DNA of 64,000 nt from Pampus argenteus (lineage: Eukaryota; Chordata; Actinopteri; Scombriformes; Stromateidae), in assembly GCA_036937835.1 (NCBI GenBank), contig CM072878.1:18208501-18272500 (forward strand), in the 5' to 3' direction. Position 1 is the first letter of the stretch; every line of letters starts with the position of its first letter. Positions 1 through 12,680 of this stretch are shown one piece after another. The notes below the pieces were generated by a model. It was not told the origin of the DNA and did not search any database. It saw nothing but the letters and a program-made list of their open reading frames with translations. A program made the position numbers and the translations under genes.

Positions 1-82
1 GTAAATATATCAGCTCCTTAGTAAGTAAACATAAAAACACATAAAAAGGTTTGAAATCATTTTCATTCTTATAGATTCTCCG

Positions 83-88
83 TTTATT
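83..88 (-). terminator. TBC1D17: Candidate polyadenylation signal of TBC1D17
   Basis: AATAAA on the minus strand (TTTATT on the plus strand), about 455 bp beyond the TBC1D17 stop codon. The intervening 89-540 has no recognisable coding content and would be the 3' UTR. Cleavage would fall near positions 55-75. This is a consensus match only; other AT-rich hexamers could be used. Confidence 0.5.
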
Positions 89-540
89 TGATAATAATCA
101 GCAGGTGAAAATATGACATTATGCAGATAATTACAAAGCTTAAAATATTACGCTGCAGGTGAAATCTGTAAGGCATGCAAAGACTTTGCATAGGGCTGGA
201 ATGACATCATACAGAATAACAAGGTCCTTCATCTTCTTCCCTTCTCAGGAGCAGCGGCGAGGAGACAAAAAAAAACAACAAAAACACGCAATGAACGTAC
301 AATAAAACACAAACAGGAAACAGAAAGGATGGCAGGAGACGTGTAAACAAGCCGTCGTGTCACGGAAAAAGACGCATAAGAATAAGAGCACTGCAAGCAC
401 GGCTATAAAGAAAACGCCTCAACGACGCCCCCTGCTGCTGAAAACAAGTAACAACAGTCTTCCCTCTCACTGGATCGTATACAGTATAGATAGAATTTGT
501 CATACATAAATATCTCTCTCACATTTCTTAAGTAACAGAT

Positions 541-3500
541 TTAAGGATAAGTAGGAGGAGCAGCATTAGATGAAGCAGCGCCGGCCTGCGATTGGCTGAG
601 GAGGTGCTGCGTCTCGCTGGCCTGCGAGTCTGGACTCTCGTCGGAGCTGGATGGGACGTAGAGACCCAGAACCTCCTGCACCTTCAGGGGAAGCTCCTGG
701 GGAGGGCAGAGGAGGTGTCAACGGGTGCTGAGTATTTAACCTTGGTTATCTTTCTAAATGTGACAGCTGCTTCTATATTTCTATTGAGTAAATATCCTTA
801 AATTTCCCCCGACTGTCTAACAAGTCTCTAAAACTTGCATTTTGCATTTGGATTTTTAAACAGGAAAAAGCTTTAATAACCGTGTGGGGGTTTCAGATTT
901 TTTCAGTGATAAATGGATGAATAATTAATGCCAATAGACCCTTTTCATGGAAGACATTTTGACTTGTCAAAGTAGGAAAAGCACAGATGGCTGCATTCAG
1001 TTTATATGAGCCAGTTCCAGGGTTCAGAAACGATGGGGAGAGCCAGGAAGATAAGTGCCATGAGATATTCATCATCTTGGACAGCATCAGTGTTCCCGTC
1101 ACTGCACTGATGCACTGGGATTTAATAGGACCAGAGGGGAAAGTGCCCCCTAGTGGCCGATCATATAAGGTCTAATGACACCAAAGGTTGTGGCCTTAAG
1201 CAAAGAGTGATTTTCCCTTTTCAGCTTCTTTTATTTTAAGGAGGAAGCATCAGTATTTCACAATGAAAAGTGAATATTAGAGAAAACATGATTTGATTTA
1301 GTCTTGTGTCATTTTGTGGCTCTAAAATTTAATGTTTTGAATGATTTGTTGGGTCCCAACTAACTACAGATATTGATATTGATATTCGTTTTAACTAAAA
1401 CTGCAAGATCACATCCGACCAGACGACCCGGAAAGCACCTCTTACCTTACACTGAACCAGCTGCAGGTAAATGGCCTCGGCTCCACGCAGGACACTCTGC
1501 AGATCCAACTTCATCGTCAACTCATTGATGTGCTGCAGATCATAAGATCACAATGAAGAAAACACGTGCTTTTATAGAGCAGCGGTTTGCAAAGTCTGAG
1601 ACTGTGAGCCTCCCCTCAAACAAACTTTCCATTATGTTATTTAAACCCACAGACACTGAAGAGTTGAGCTGAAATAGCCTGATGTTGCTGTAAAAGTAAA
1701 AAACTAACTAACTTCTTTCCTGTCTCACCTTCAGTATAGTGTTAAAGTCGTGGTCTGAGCCAATCAGCTCTCCTCTCTGGGACTGGAGGATTGAACAGGC
1801 GATCAGCAGGTGGAAGTTGTCGCATGGAAGACGAGTCCAGAGAACCTGAAGAAGATGAAAGTTTCACATTTTTGAACATAAAGTGGTGAATTTAACACCA
1901 TCCAGGTTTATATGTATGATTTATTTTGCTGACGTTTCTGCATATCACCATTATAAAAATATCCATGTGTAACGCGGCTGTTGTTCACTCACCTCCCACA
2001 AAATGAGGATGTCATTGAAGGAAAACTCCCTCTTAAACCAGATGAGCAGCCAGCGGAAACAGAAGCACAGAGAGCCGCTGTCCTGAGAGTCTGACGGACA
2101 AAAGGTGAACAAAAATCAAACAAACATGGAAATGGAAATCAACATTTTCAACTAAATCACTTCTTTGCATTCAGCCTACGTTTACATGCTTACCTATGCA
2201 CATACCTACAGATTAAATGTATATTCTTTATCCATAATAATTCATTCTAAAATATAATCTAGTGGTTGCATTGTGGATAAAAGCCCCTCGTTTGCTTCAT
2301 TTTCTTCCTGTCCTACTTTCCGTTGCATTATCCACATAACATTTGCTACAAGAGCCAAGCTTTCCCTCAGGGCTCCTTAAGGTTTATTTTAAGTCAAGCC
2401 GGTCAGATTGAATGAATATTAGCTGCTAACCCAGGAAGTCACATAGCTCCGGGTCCAGAGCCTTCAGCAGGATACTGAGCTGAAGGAGCTGCTGCTTCAT
2501 GGCCTCCTGAGACTCTTCAAAGTTCTGGTGCTGCAGAGAGAAAAAGAGAAAAGACGCTCAGTAACCTTCTGCTCTCTGCATGGAAATGAGCTTATTCATA
2601 AGTGAATATATCAAATGTCTCCACTTTCTAAAATGGAGCAACTCATGAGTCACATGAAGATCCCGCCGACCACAATTAAGCTGCTACAAATTTGTTTAAT
2701 CTACCACACGAAACAGGAACAATAAGCACGTTACTGCTGGGCTTTAAACCTTTTCATTCAGCGTTTAGTCTGTTCCTAATGTCAGTAACACAGCTGTGCA
2801 GCCTCTGATGAACGAGAAGAGCAACAACCAAAGATAAAACTCATCCAGAGAACGAGGGAGGTTTCTACTAACCACCAGCTCCATGAAGCCCGTCAGACAC
2901 CAAAAGGACTCCACTTCATTCTGGGTGACGAACAGGAGAGGAGACAGGAGGTCGCTCATGCCCTGCACATAACCTGGATGGAAGGAGAAAGGACAAGCGT
3001 CAGTGATTTACACTATCTGGGATATAATTATCTTAAAAGTCTATTGTCAGTAAACCTCCATAAATCCACTTGTAAATCCTAGAAAAAAGATGCTTGTACC
3101 TAGTTTACTGCAGCTGAGGAGAGGGTGAAAAATGACCCACATATGATTGAGATGGCATGAATGATAAAGTATAAAAACTAATATTTGTACTCTTTATTTG
3201 TTCTGTTCATAAAAACATACCGAGATCAAAGTTGTACATGCAGTATGTCATCAGCACATCGTTCAGCAGGGTCAGTCCTGGGTTGTCGTTCCCAGAGAAG
3301 AACGTGTTGTTTCTGTCTGTCCTGCTGACATCTCTCTCTGTCACAACAGAACAAAGACAGTTTAACTTCAACATCGACTCCCCTCTCAGGCAGCTGAGCA
3401 TCATAATGAGCCGATCTGTTGTCCGTCAGATCGCAGGGCTGACCTATCAGGCTGCGGTACCCTCTGAGGAGGGAGTTCCTCATCTCCTGCTCCTCGCTGA

Positions 3501-6399
3501 CTGACTTCCACTGCACCTTCATCCTGAAGTACTCGTCCCTGCAGACACACACAGAGGCGATACACAAGCTGAACCTTATTGTCCATGTTGTGTAAAATTA
3601 TCTTCAATTTCACCACAACTGACAACACAGGATAACGTGGAGGACAAAGTCCAGGGAAGATACCCCCTTTGATTCGACAAACTCAGACTGCTGAAGCCTC
3701 ATATCAGTGAACCTAAAGTATATCTTCCATTGGAGGAAGTGATCTCTTAACGAGCAGTAAGAACATGAGAAATGATTTCAGCAAGAGTATTATTATTTTT
3801 AAGGTAAGATTTGAAAAAATGTGAATCTATCCTTTAACTGTTGAAGAAGGGGATGCACTAACGTTTTGTCCCGCAGAATGTCCTCCCTTTCTTTAGTTGT
3901 GCTGTTCCACGGATAAAAGCCCAGGAGGAACTTCCAGGCCTCCTTCCTTAGCGATGGTGTGATACCCTGAGATAATAAATGAATGAAAAAACGTTGTTGG
4001 AAGCGGTTAACAGGAGGCGTCTTCCACATAAGATTCACTTTACTGCCCTACCCCTCTGAACACGAGCTCTTTGATTTTCTCTGGGTTCTTCACTCGCCCC
4101 TCGGGGTCCAAAAACACCCCCCATTTGTCCAGAGGCGGCCCCCTGGTTACGTCCGGTCTGGGGCCGAGCTCCACCCCCTTAACAGAAAGACATAGACAAG
4201 CTTTACCAAACATATGAACGTCATCTCTGTGTATCTACACCGCTACTACTTTTTGTTTGGTTCTCTTACACAGGTGATGAGTTCAAAGCCCGGCTCATCA
4301 TCAGCCTGGGGGGGTAAACTGGGATCCTGAGCAGCACGCGAGTGGAGCGTGGACTCTGGATGCCGAATGGCCGCTCTGAAGAAATTTGTGACTTTGGAGA
4401 ATCCACCGAACGTGGTGGCATAAGGGTCCTGGATAAATCTCTGTTCAAGTAGGGAGAGAACAGAGTTACAGACATGAGAAGTACCTGAGATAAAGTAAAA
4501 AAATAAAGATTTTATGATCAATATGTAGTCTGGGTTTGCAGTTTAATATTATGAGGCGTTTCAGATTCAAGTCGTTTGTCTTTACATGTTACTGTTAAAA
4601 TAAAACAAATTTACCGAGACGAGATCAGAGCCTCCATCGTCAAGCAGCTGCAGCTTGTCGAAGGACTGAGACAAAGCACCGGAGTCATGAGGGTAGGCGA
4701 GAAAGAGCCGTCCGTCAACCGGTGACCTGACGATAACAACAGGAGTCATGTGATGTTTGTTTTTTTTGCTCCAATCATGTGATGTGTCTGTCAACAAAGA
4801 TGTTAAACTTACTGGTCCAGGATGATGTAACGTTGCAGGGCCCTCAGCAGTTCCCTGGTTCCTCCTCTGTGGAAGTGCAGAGGAGGCAGAGGGTGGCCTC
4901 CTCTGCTAGTCAACACCAGGAAGTTTCGACCCAAGGAGAACCGGGCCTTCCGAAGAGAGTACAGCTCTGAGAGAGGCAGAGAGAACGACCACTGACCTGC
5001 AGGAGAAACGGAGGACATTCGCTTTCACATTTCACACATCCTTTCTTAACGTAACTGTTTCCCCAAAAGTGACAGAAATGTTGGTTGGACCTGAATCTTT
5101 GACCGGGACGTGTTCTCGATCCTTCTTCACGGTGCTGATAACAGCCCAGTCAGGCTCGTACCCAGGGTCAAAGTTTGTATCCTCCTCCCCTGCTTCTCCA
5201 TCCTAAGTCACGAGAAGAGGGAATTATGTTTACTTTAAAAACAAAAACAAAAACATAAACATAAACATTTGTGTCCTCTTCACGCGCATCAATCGAATGA
5301 TTATTGACCTTTTTGGTGTAGAGTACAGCGGGGGCGTTGCGACCCTGATCCTCCAGTGGGCTCCACTCTAAAGCCGGCAGCCCAGCCTGAAACGAAAGCA
5401 CAGTTAACAGTCACAGAGCGTTTCTGAATTCCCTTTTCAACTCACGAGGATTTGCTTACCCGCTCCACAATGCGGATGAACCCCGGGATGGTGGTGTCAT
5501 GGTTACTCCTCTTGGCATTTGTGTGCAGGTACACGCCCTCCTTCTCAAATATCAGCTAAGGAGAAAGAAATTACACATAAATACAAAACACCCAAAAACA
5601 ATTTATAACAACTCATTTATATATTTATATAATAGATCTGCAATCTCAGAATATTGTTGGGACTGTTGAAGACATTTTTCACCACTTTCTGAACATTTAT
5701 GGATCAAATACACCATATATAACAAAGAAAATCTATAAATACTCCCATTTGAGAAGCTGGATCCAGGAAATGTGACATTACTCAACCAATTAATCATTAA
5801 TCAATAATAATGATTTACAGCTTTATTTTCCAGATTGGCTCTGGTCATAATGTGTCATAATGATATTATATGGCTCCAGGTCACCTTCATGTTACTATAG
5901 AAACATCCCAAAAAATCTCAGTGAGGTAGATGAAACTATTAAACTAATGAATAATGTGAGCACATTGAGATAATTAAATATTAGAAAAGATTTTGCAGTT
6001 ATATACAGTATGTCAGTGACACCATAAATGACAGCAGCACATCACATGACTGCAGCGTGGCTGCTCCGTCAGGTCACTCGGGTTGACTTTACTGTGATCA
6101 AGTAAAAGTGACGGAGATACAACGAGCAAACAAACTATATAAACTTCATCTTTAATCCAGTCAATGACATCTGACGGCGTCACTTTAAAAACGCTGCTTT
6201 GTTTTAGCGTGAACGATGACTAGCCACATATGTTACCTTTAGCTAATGCTAACAATAAACAATAATAATAATAATAATAATGATAATAATCCCCGTAAAC
6301 ACATCAGTACGCGTCAGAAGACAGTTCACACATGTAGATGATGTCAGTAAAAGACGGTTAACTCGGTGATACCTTATAATCTTCCGTGTTTTTCTCCAT
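541..6399 (-). CDS. TBC1D17: TBC1 domain family member 17 (Rab GTPase-activating protein), complete, 17 coding exons
   Basis: Coding exons in transcript order: 6373-6399, 5460-5555, 5309-5386, 5091-5202, 4813-4996, 4615-4726, 4270-4440, 4052-4177, 3863-3966, 3444-3538, 3221-3337, 2873-2973, 2431-2530, 1993-2090, 1729-1845, 1446-1532, 541-696. They sum to 1881 nt (626 aa), close to the roughly 650 aa usual for this protein. The start has a good context (A at -3, G at +4). The N-terminal half is the TBC1D15/17-type region with the FHRGGTRELLRAL segment. The TBC domain starts near residue 300 at ITPSLRKEAWKFLLG. It keeps both catalytic fingers: IERDVSR (IxxDxxR, arginine about 374) and YVQGM (YxQ, glutamine about 411). 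Known family role: it accelerates GTP hydrolysis on Rabs acting in endosome traffic and autophagy. The tail is Ser/Gln-rich. TBC1D15 is the close paralogue; adjacency to AKT1S1 favours TBC1D17. No broken exon or frameshift was seen. Confidence 0.93.
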
Positions 6400-6442
6400 T
6401 CTTCCGTCGCTCGGTCCTCGGTTCGTTTTTCCAAAACAAATG

Positions 6443-6490
6443 TTACGTCATACTTCCTGTTAACAGAAGCCACGCCCCCGTTTGACGTCA
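6443..6490 (-). promoter_or_regulatory. TBC1D17: Proximal promoter of TBC1D17: two CRE-like sites and an ETS-like site
   Basis: A perfect palindromic CRE, TGACGTCA, lies at 6483-6490. A variant, TTACGTCA, lies at 6443-6450 and is followed directly by ACTTCCTGT (ETS type, 6452-6460). All are 44-92 bp upstream of the start codon. Such clusters are common at TATA-less housekeeping promoters. Function is inferred from motif and position. Confidence 0.45.
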
Positions 6491-6599
6491 CGGGACCGAA
6501 GCAGAGCCAATCAGATTATTTTAAATAATAAAAAAAAAGGTCCTGATACTGTAAATTATACTTAGTTTGGTAACTTTGAGATAACTTTAAAAAATTACT

Positions 6600-7175
6600 C
6601 AAAGTAAGTTTACTGAAGAACAACTTTGAGGTACTTGTACTTTATTTAATTCTACTTTATACTTTCTACTCCACTACATTTATCTGACAGCTTTAGTTAC
6701 TGTTCAGATGCAGATTTGACTCAATGGATAATATAAGAAGCTTTTAAAATCCAACACATTGTTAAAGATGAAACCAGTGGTTTCAACCTTTTAGTCTTAT
6801 GACGTCTTACTAAAAGCAGTGTGTAGTCGGGTCACAATTCAGATGTCTATGAGTTGTTAACAGCTCCACCAAATAGTGATTTTTACCTCTAAACTTCTCA
6901 CATTTCCTCTCCCAATAAATAATCTCACGACCCCTCAGATTTATCTGGTGACCCTTTGGAGGGCCCCGACCCCTAGGTTGGGAACCACTGGACTAAACTA
7001 GCTAACTGTATATAAAGTAGTTGAAACTAGCTCCACCTCCAGCAGCTACAACAGTAACATGCTGCTCTAACACTGATGCTTCAGTATTAATATATAATAA
7101 TATATCAGTCACTACTGTTACTGCAGTACTTTAACTACATTTTTAAGTAAAGGCTCTGAGTACTTCTGTAACTTG
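6600..7175. repeat. Dispersed repeat, copy 1 (inverted relative to the copy at 21180-21615)
   Basis: The stretch runs from about TACTTGTACTTTATTTAAT to TCTGAGTACTTCTGTAAC and contains the core GGTTGGGAACCACTGGACTAAA (near 6976-6998). The reverse complement of most of it reappears at 21180-21615, including the phrases for the CCAGTGGTTCCCAACCTAG core and the CTGCTGGAGGTGGAGCTAG segment. It carries no gene. It looks like an old non-autonomous DNA element of the sort common in teleosts. Ends are approximate. It fills most of the gap between TBC1D17 and AKT1S1. Confidence 0.75.
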
Positions 7176-7246
7176 TGAGCAGCTGGTAGGTGGGTGATAC
7201 ACGTGCACGAGAACAAATACCAGTACGAGCCCGCCCATTGAGCTCG

Positions 7247-7254
7247 GTCACGTG
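7247..7254. promoter_or_regulatory. CLEAR-like E-box GTCACGTG in the shared TBC1D17/AKT1S1 interval
   Basis: The sequence GGTCACGTG contains the CACGTG E-box with the GT-CACGTG extension preferred by TFEB/TFE3-type factors. It lies between the two divergent genes, about 600 bp upstream of the presumed first AKT1S1 exon. Motif match only; an 8-mer can occur by chance. Confidence 0.25.
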
Positions 7255-7839
7255 TGCAACTTGTGTTCAATTAGAAGTCAGTAAACAGGTGACGTCAGAG
7301 CTGAGTCAAGCTTCAGCTACAGCAAACAAAACCGGATGAGAGATGATTTTACACTTCAAGTTAAAAGCAGGTTCTCCCTTAAGGATTTAACACACGTTAA
7401 ATCTCTTAAAGTACCTGATAATAATACAAAATACTATTCATAATTAAAAGTATGCATCTTTTAAAAAATTTCAAAGTATGAAGGTACCAAGTAAAGTGTA
7501 CTTTCAGTGTATTTGATGATGTATTGCAGCTAAAAGATCAAGTGATATCGAAAAAGTAAATGTCAGACATGACATGACAAGTACGTATACAGTTTTAAGT
7601 CAAAGTGAATTCTCCATAATATCGAGGGTAGATTTTCTGATATTTATCAAACACATAATAATAAGATTAATAATAATAATAAATAATGCTAATAATATAA
7701 TTATATAAATTGACTGTTGTTAACGAGAAAAGTTTATACTGGTTATATAACTGATTGGTACAAATCTATTACGCGTTCCTAATTTTTAATATACCTTATG
7801 AAAATTGAGAAAAAGCCAGCCTGTCGTTTTATTTTGAAA

Positions 7840-8798
7840 TTCTTAACCGGAAACGCTGGTATCAATCCTTGCTAGCTTGCCGCTGGTGAAGAGCCTAGCT
7901 AGGGGAGAGAAACCGTTGGCAGAAGGCAGAATACGTTTGATTAAAAATAACTAAAAATTAAGATCGATTAATAACTGGCAACGCGGAAGAAAGAAACCGA
8001 ACAGGTAGGTGAACTTCTCCCCTCGTTTCTGTAATTTACACTTCTCTGCTCGGCGCCTGCTGAAGCCTGAAAAATGGAGGTGAAATGTGCTTCCATCATG
8101 AAGAGGCTGCAAACAACACTGAATAAACAACAAGATCAACAACAACAGCTGCAGCAACGGCAGCCACCGTGCAGAAAAGCCCTCAATGTGCAGTTTTAAG
8201 ATACGCAACAGGATTTCTAGACACGATGGCATGACTGTGAGGTGGATTCAATCTGCTGCACAGTCATAACAGAGCTACAGCAGTTAGCATCGGTTGGTGT
8301 CAAAGCTCATAGAGGTGGGGGCTGCGACAATCTGAAGACAGGTTTAATTGATCCAGGTTGTGCTTATCTGCATGGATTTAAACGTGTGCAATCAGTGACA
8401 GGTCTTGTCATTTTCCAGCTAGCTTCTTCTAATAACCTTGATTTATTTTTGTTTTTTTTTATTGCAGGTATCACCAGTAACTTGGCACCATCTCTTCTCT
8501 CCCCTGGCTCTCCAGTGTGTCAGGACATCGCCCAGTATATCATATCTTGAAGTCACCTTGTGCCTCTCTACCTGATTGATCAAAAGAAAAAAAAAATCCC
8601 TCCTGCATCTACACGTGTGCAAAAATAATAACCAAAACACCAGCAAGAGAAGAAGATCCAGATTACACCACCACAAAGCGAAGAGCCGCCAAAGTTAATA
8701 CTTAAGCTTGGTGCCCCGAGATCAACCATTATCTAATCTTCTTCATTATTATTTTCATCAGGTTAGTCCATTTAGTTGTAAACACCTTTAGCACCATT
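7840..8798 (+). promoter_or_regulatory. AKT1S1: AKT1S1 promoter and 5' UTR with one probable UTR intron
   Basis: An ETS-type CCGGAA sits at 7847-7852. A non-coding first exon probably begins shortly after and ends at 8004 with ACAG|gtaggt. A matching acceptor, ttttttattgcag, ends at 8467. The second UTR exon would run from 8468 towards the start codon at 8799. Another acceptor-like ttttcatcag ends near 8761. The transcription start cannot be fixed from sequence alone. Confidence 0.45.
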
Positions 8799-9711
8799 AT
8801 GGCCTCCATCAACCAGTCATCCGAACCCGAGATCCCAGACAACCACAAAGACAGCTGGCTGGCGCTACTTTCTGCTGCGGAAACGTACTGCCAAAAGTCT
8901 GGCTGCGACCTGGCTATACTTACAGCATGTAAGAAGTTCCGGTCGTCGGCCGGAGACGGAGACGGGGTGAGGAAACGGGAGAGCAGCAGTGCCTTTCCAA
9001 GGGAGGGGGACTTCTCCTATAACGTATGGGGTCAGGGATTTCTTGCTGAGTCTGCGCGCCGCTACATAGACGACATTGGTGTGCTTCACTCTACGACCAT
9101 GCTAACAGCCCAAAGGCACACACGGCAGGCAGGGGGAGAGGGGGGAACCAAGCTAGCGGTTGATCTGACCTCTGACCCTGCACACAGGGGGGTGAGTGGC
9201 CTGGTCTGTGCTGCAAACCTTGTTGTGCTGTTCACTCAAACATCTCACACAATAACCTGTTTGATTCTCTGTTTTGTTTCAGAGCTTTACGGGGGACGGT
9301 GGGGTGGGAGGACTAAGCCCCAACGGGAGACTGTATTCCCAAAGCTACCCGTCAATCTACAGCTCAGGTGCTCCCGGGCAGGGTGGTGGGCAAAACGATA
9401 ACGGGGAGCGGGAACGAGAGAAGAGGGCGCTGGAGGCGACTGAGCAGGGGAGACAGAGGGCTGGGATTGTGGATTTGGAAGAAGAGTGTGAGGACGAGGA
9501 AGAGGAAGAGGACATGGACGAGAGGAGGCCTTATGGGAATGAAAGTGCCGGTGAGGAGAGGTGCAGTTAAGTTGTTGTGAAAATGTTTAGATACCTGTTG
9601 GTTCACGTCGTCGTTCTGTTTCAGGGGTCTTCTCCATGGACGAGGACTCTCTGTCTCGCGACTGTGAGCCGTTCTTTGAGTCTGACGGGGAGGAGGAGAG
9701 CACCGATGGTA

Positions 9712-9748
<37 letters not shown>

Positions 9749-11378
9749 ATCCAGGTTTGTGCGTTATCCACATATTTATTCTTCTACTTGTCCCAGGCTC
9801 ATTGAGCGAGGACGCTCCCCCGCCCTCGCGCAGCATGGCGATGGGTCAGGCTGCGTACTCGTCCCGACACGCCCCGTCCATGGCGCTGGCCCGCTCTCTG
9901 CCCGTATCTGTGCCTGTGTGGGGCTGCAGAGGAAGCAGAGCGAATCCGGGAGACGGCAACAGTGGAGAACGGGTACGTTTTACACAAGTTCAAAGCTGGT
10001 TTACATGCATAACCATTACAAAACCAGATTAGTGGGTAAACCAGCTGTTAACTCATGATTCACCTGCTTCAGTGCAGCTTCATCTCAGAGCATCAAAGTG
10101 ATCAAGTTATAAAGAGCATTAGAGACATTTTTAGTAGACGCTTCGATTACTGTGATAATGAATCAGTGATTTAAAGAACAAGGATAATTAAGAACAAGGA
10201 AAAGGGCTTTAAAACGTACCAATATCATGTTTCTCATACAGGTTTTACTTTGATGAGGTTACTTTATCTGGATTAAATCACATAGTCAAGTAAATAATAA
10301 ATGCATAACATTCAGTCCTCATCCTTATAATTAACTGATGAATTACTTTAGAGCATCTGAAGTTTTCCCGCCAGCGTTACTGTTTCACTTATTTATTATT
10401 TATTTTAGAGACAAAAGAGCCGACGAGTCACTTTGGAAAATAAATGCATCATCCATTTTAGTTATCTATTAATTTCCTCGTGGCAGATTAAACATGTTGG
10501 AAATGCTGATCATATTTAAAAAGGTTAATAAATGTAATAATTCCCACACTTTCAACATTGCTGTTACTTATAATATTTGGGTATTATTCCTGGTTTTTCA
10601 TGAGCTAGTAAATAAACAATTAGCCGATTGATGATATTGAAAAATAATCAGCATCTATTTTAATAGCCGATTAATCGTGTCAGTGATTTTTTTATTTTTT
10701 ATTTTATTTTTTTCAGATGTGAAGATGTTTTTGAGTTGGTTGAAGATGGATAGTTTAATCAATAATAAAAATATTTCTTCAGTGCATACACTGAATAATT
10801 AATAATAATAATAATAATAATTAATTATAATGCAAAAACAGACATCATGAATGTTTGAGGAAAAAAAGAAAAGTAATTGATAATCTTGTTTTTTATTTTC
10901 ATGTTTTTTTGTGTGCATCAGTTGTTTCTGACATATTTCTTGCTGTTTAAAGACAAAGACAAAGAAACTATTCAGCTCTCGGTATTCTGATGCGCCAACT
11001 AACGTCCACGATGGCTCCATCAGTTCATGTGATCGTAAAAATGTGTGTGACATTTGTGTTTAGTCACGCTGGGCAAATATTTTGTAAGTAACATTTCAGA
11101 TGTCCAATACCATTAAAAAAATATATATAACAGAATTGAGCAGAAAAACAAAGTTTTGTTGAATTTTCTGTCTAAATTCACTCAGTTTAGTGTTTCCTCC
11201 TGAGCCGTGTTAACATGTGTTTGTTCTGTTTGTCCTTCAGGTGGGCTGTGCGGACCTGGAGCATATCGCTGCCAGTATGAAAGCCCTGCTGGCCCCTGGA
11301 GCCACAGACGGGACAGAAATGTTCGGGGCTCTGCCTCGGCCCCGTCTCAACACAGGAGACTTCTCCCTCAAGCACTGA
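8799..11378 (+). CDS. AKT1S1: Proline-rich AKT1 substrate 1 (PRAS40), complete, 5 coding exons
   Basis: Coding exons 8799-9191, 9283-9550, 9625-9708, 9797-9972 and 11241-11378 give 1059 nt (352 aa); human PRAS40 is 256 aa. The start context is good (A at -3, G at +4). The three family signatures are intact. The mTORC1-binding TOS-type motif is FSMDE (about residues 223-227). The SLPVSVPVWG segment has the mTORC1-phosphorylated serine (about 282). Near the C-terminus, LPRPRLNTGDF carries the Akt site RxRxxT (threonine about 345) before a short tail ending in LKH. Known role: a Raptor-bound inhibitor of mTORC1, released to 14-3-3 when phosphorylated. The added length is mainly in exon 2: Gly/Gln-rich, then Arg/Glu-rich, then a nearly pure acidic run. 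Intron 3 is only 88 nt. The gene is head-to-head with TBC1D17 and tail-to-tail with the SPRY gene. Confidence 0.95.
9715..9747. repeat. (GT)n microsatellite abutting a 5' splice site
   Basis: About 16 GT units start 6 nt inside AKT1S1 intron 3, whose total length is 88 nt (9709-9796). The donor reads G|gtaagagtgtgt and so merges into the repeat. Confidence 0.95.
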
Positions 11379-11989
11379 GAGGGAGAGAGAGAGACGAGCG
11401 AATAGAGGAAGGGATAGAGGGAGAAAATAAGAGAGAAAAGGAAACGTGGAGAGAAGTTGTCGTAACAGGAGGCCTGGTTTGGCAGACATGACGTTCAGTA
11501 TGCGGAACGTCGTCAACAGCTAGTACCTCCATTTATTTCTCATTAACCAAAATTTAACAGCACATGCAAGGAGCAGGTGACAAAAAGAAATGTTGTCATG
11601 AACACTAATAACATCCTCATCACTATACGCACCACCTCATCACTACACATTTCACAGTACCGGCTACTACACATGCAACAACACTACATTAGGATTGGAC
11701 CTCAAGACGCGTGCATTGTGACACCAGTGCACTGACCAACAGGAACACAAACAGGGTCTTTACTAGTGTAACTGGCACCATGTGGCGAATGTTATGAACC
11801 TCTGGTTTTTGGGAAGTTTGACCCTTTTGGTGGAATTACCTGCGAAGTGATGAGAAGGTTTAGGCTCCAGCCACATGTACCTGGTTGAATGATGTCTCTC
11901 CAGTGCCCGTGCTAACTTTAGAGCAGATACTGACATTAGTAGCGCTAAAGGCTAAACTCTTCTGAAAACATGACACAAAATTAACCTAA

Positions 11990-12680
11990 AGGCTTAAACA
12001 TTTTGGGGAAAGCACTTCTCTGGTTTCTTTCTGAGACAGGAAGATGGATACCACTGTACCACAATGTTTGTGTGTTGAGTTTAGAGCTAGAAGCTGGTAC
12101 ATGCTTAGCTTAGCTTAGCTTATTTTAGCTTAGTTTAGCTTAGTTTACCTTAGATTAGATTAGCTTATTTTAAAGACTGGAAACAGGAGGAAACTGGTAA
12201 ATATATGCCTACTAACACCTCTAGACTTCACTATTAGCACAATATATCTTGTTTTTTTCATCCGTATACAAACTGTAGTATAAAAATGTCAACTTACTGT
12301 ATTTAGGGGAAGTTGCCTGCTGTAACTATTTCTTGTGTGTTGTGTAACAGTTGGTGTTAGCTGTGCAGCTAGCTATGCCAGCTGTCGTTTGCCAAAAAAT
12401 AGTTAAAGTACTTCTCCTTACTAGTAGTTTTTATATTTCTATTTGTGTACAGCTTAAACAAACAAGATATGTGTTAAATACTGAGTTTATTTTTAAATTT
12501 TGGGCAGATCCAGGTTGGCCGTTTTCCCTTTACTTCCAGTCTTTATGCTAAGCTAAACTAAGCTAACCGTCTTCTAGCTTTAGCTCACTTCTCAAACCAC
12601 ACAAACATGAAATCGGTATCGATTTTCTCTTCTAACTCTCGGAAAGAAAGCGTAAAAATGTTAAACCGTTTCTTGAATGT
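11990..12680. mobile_element. Foldback-type non-autonomous DNA element with long imperfect inverted ends
   Basis: The left arm (about 11995-12125) contains AAGATGGATACCACTGT and then an AGCTTAGCTTAGCTTA run. The right arm (about 12545-12670) reads TGCTAAGCTAAACTAAGCTA, then GGTATCGATTTTCTCTTCTA. The right arm is the imperfect reverse complement of the left over about 120 bp. The middle includes the phrase AAAGACTGGAAACAGGAGGAA. A related partial copy lies at about 62115-62500 in a MYBPC2 intron. No transposase is present, so it would depend on another element. Exact ends and target duplication were not determined. Confidence 0.7.
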
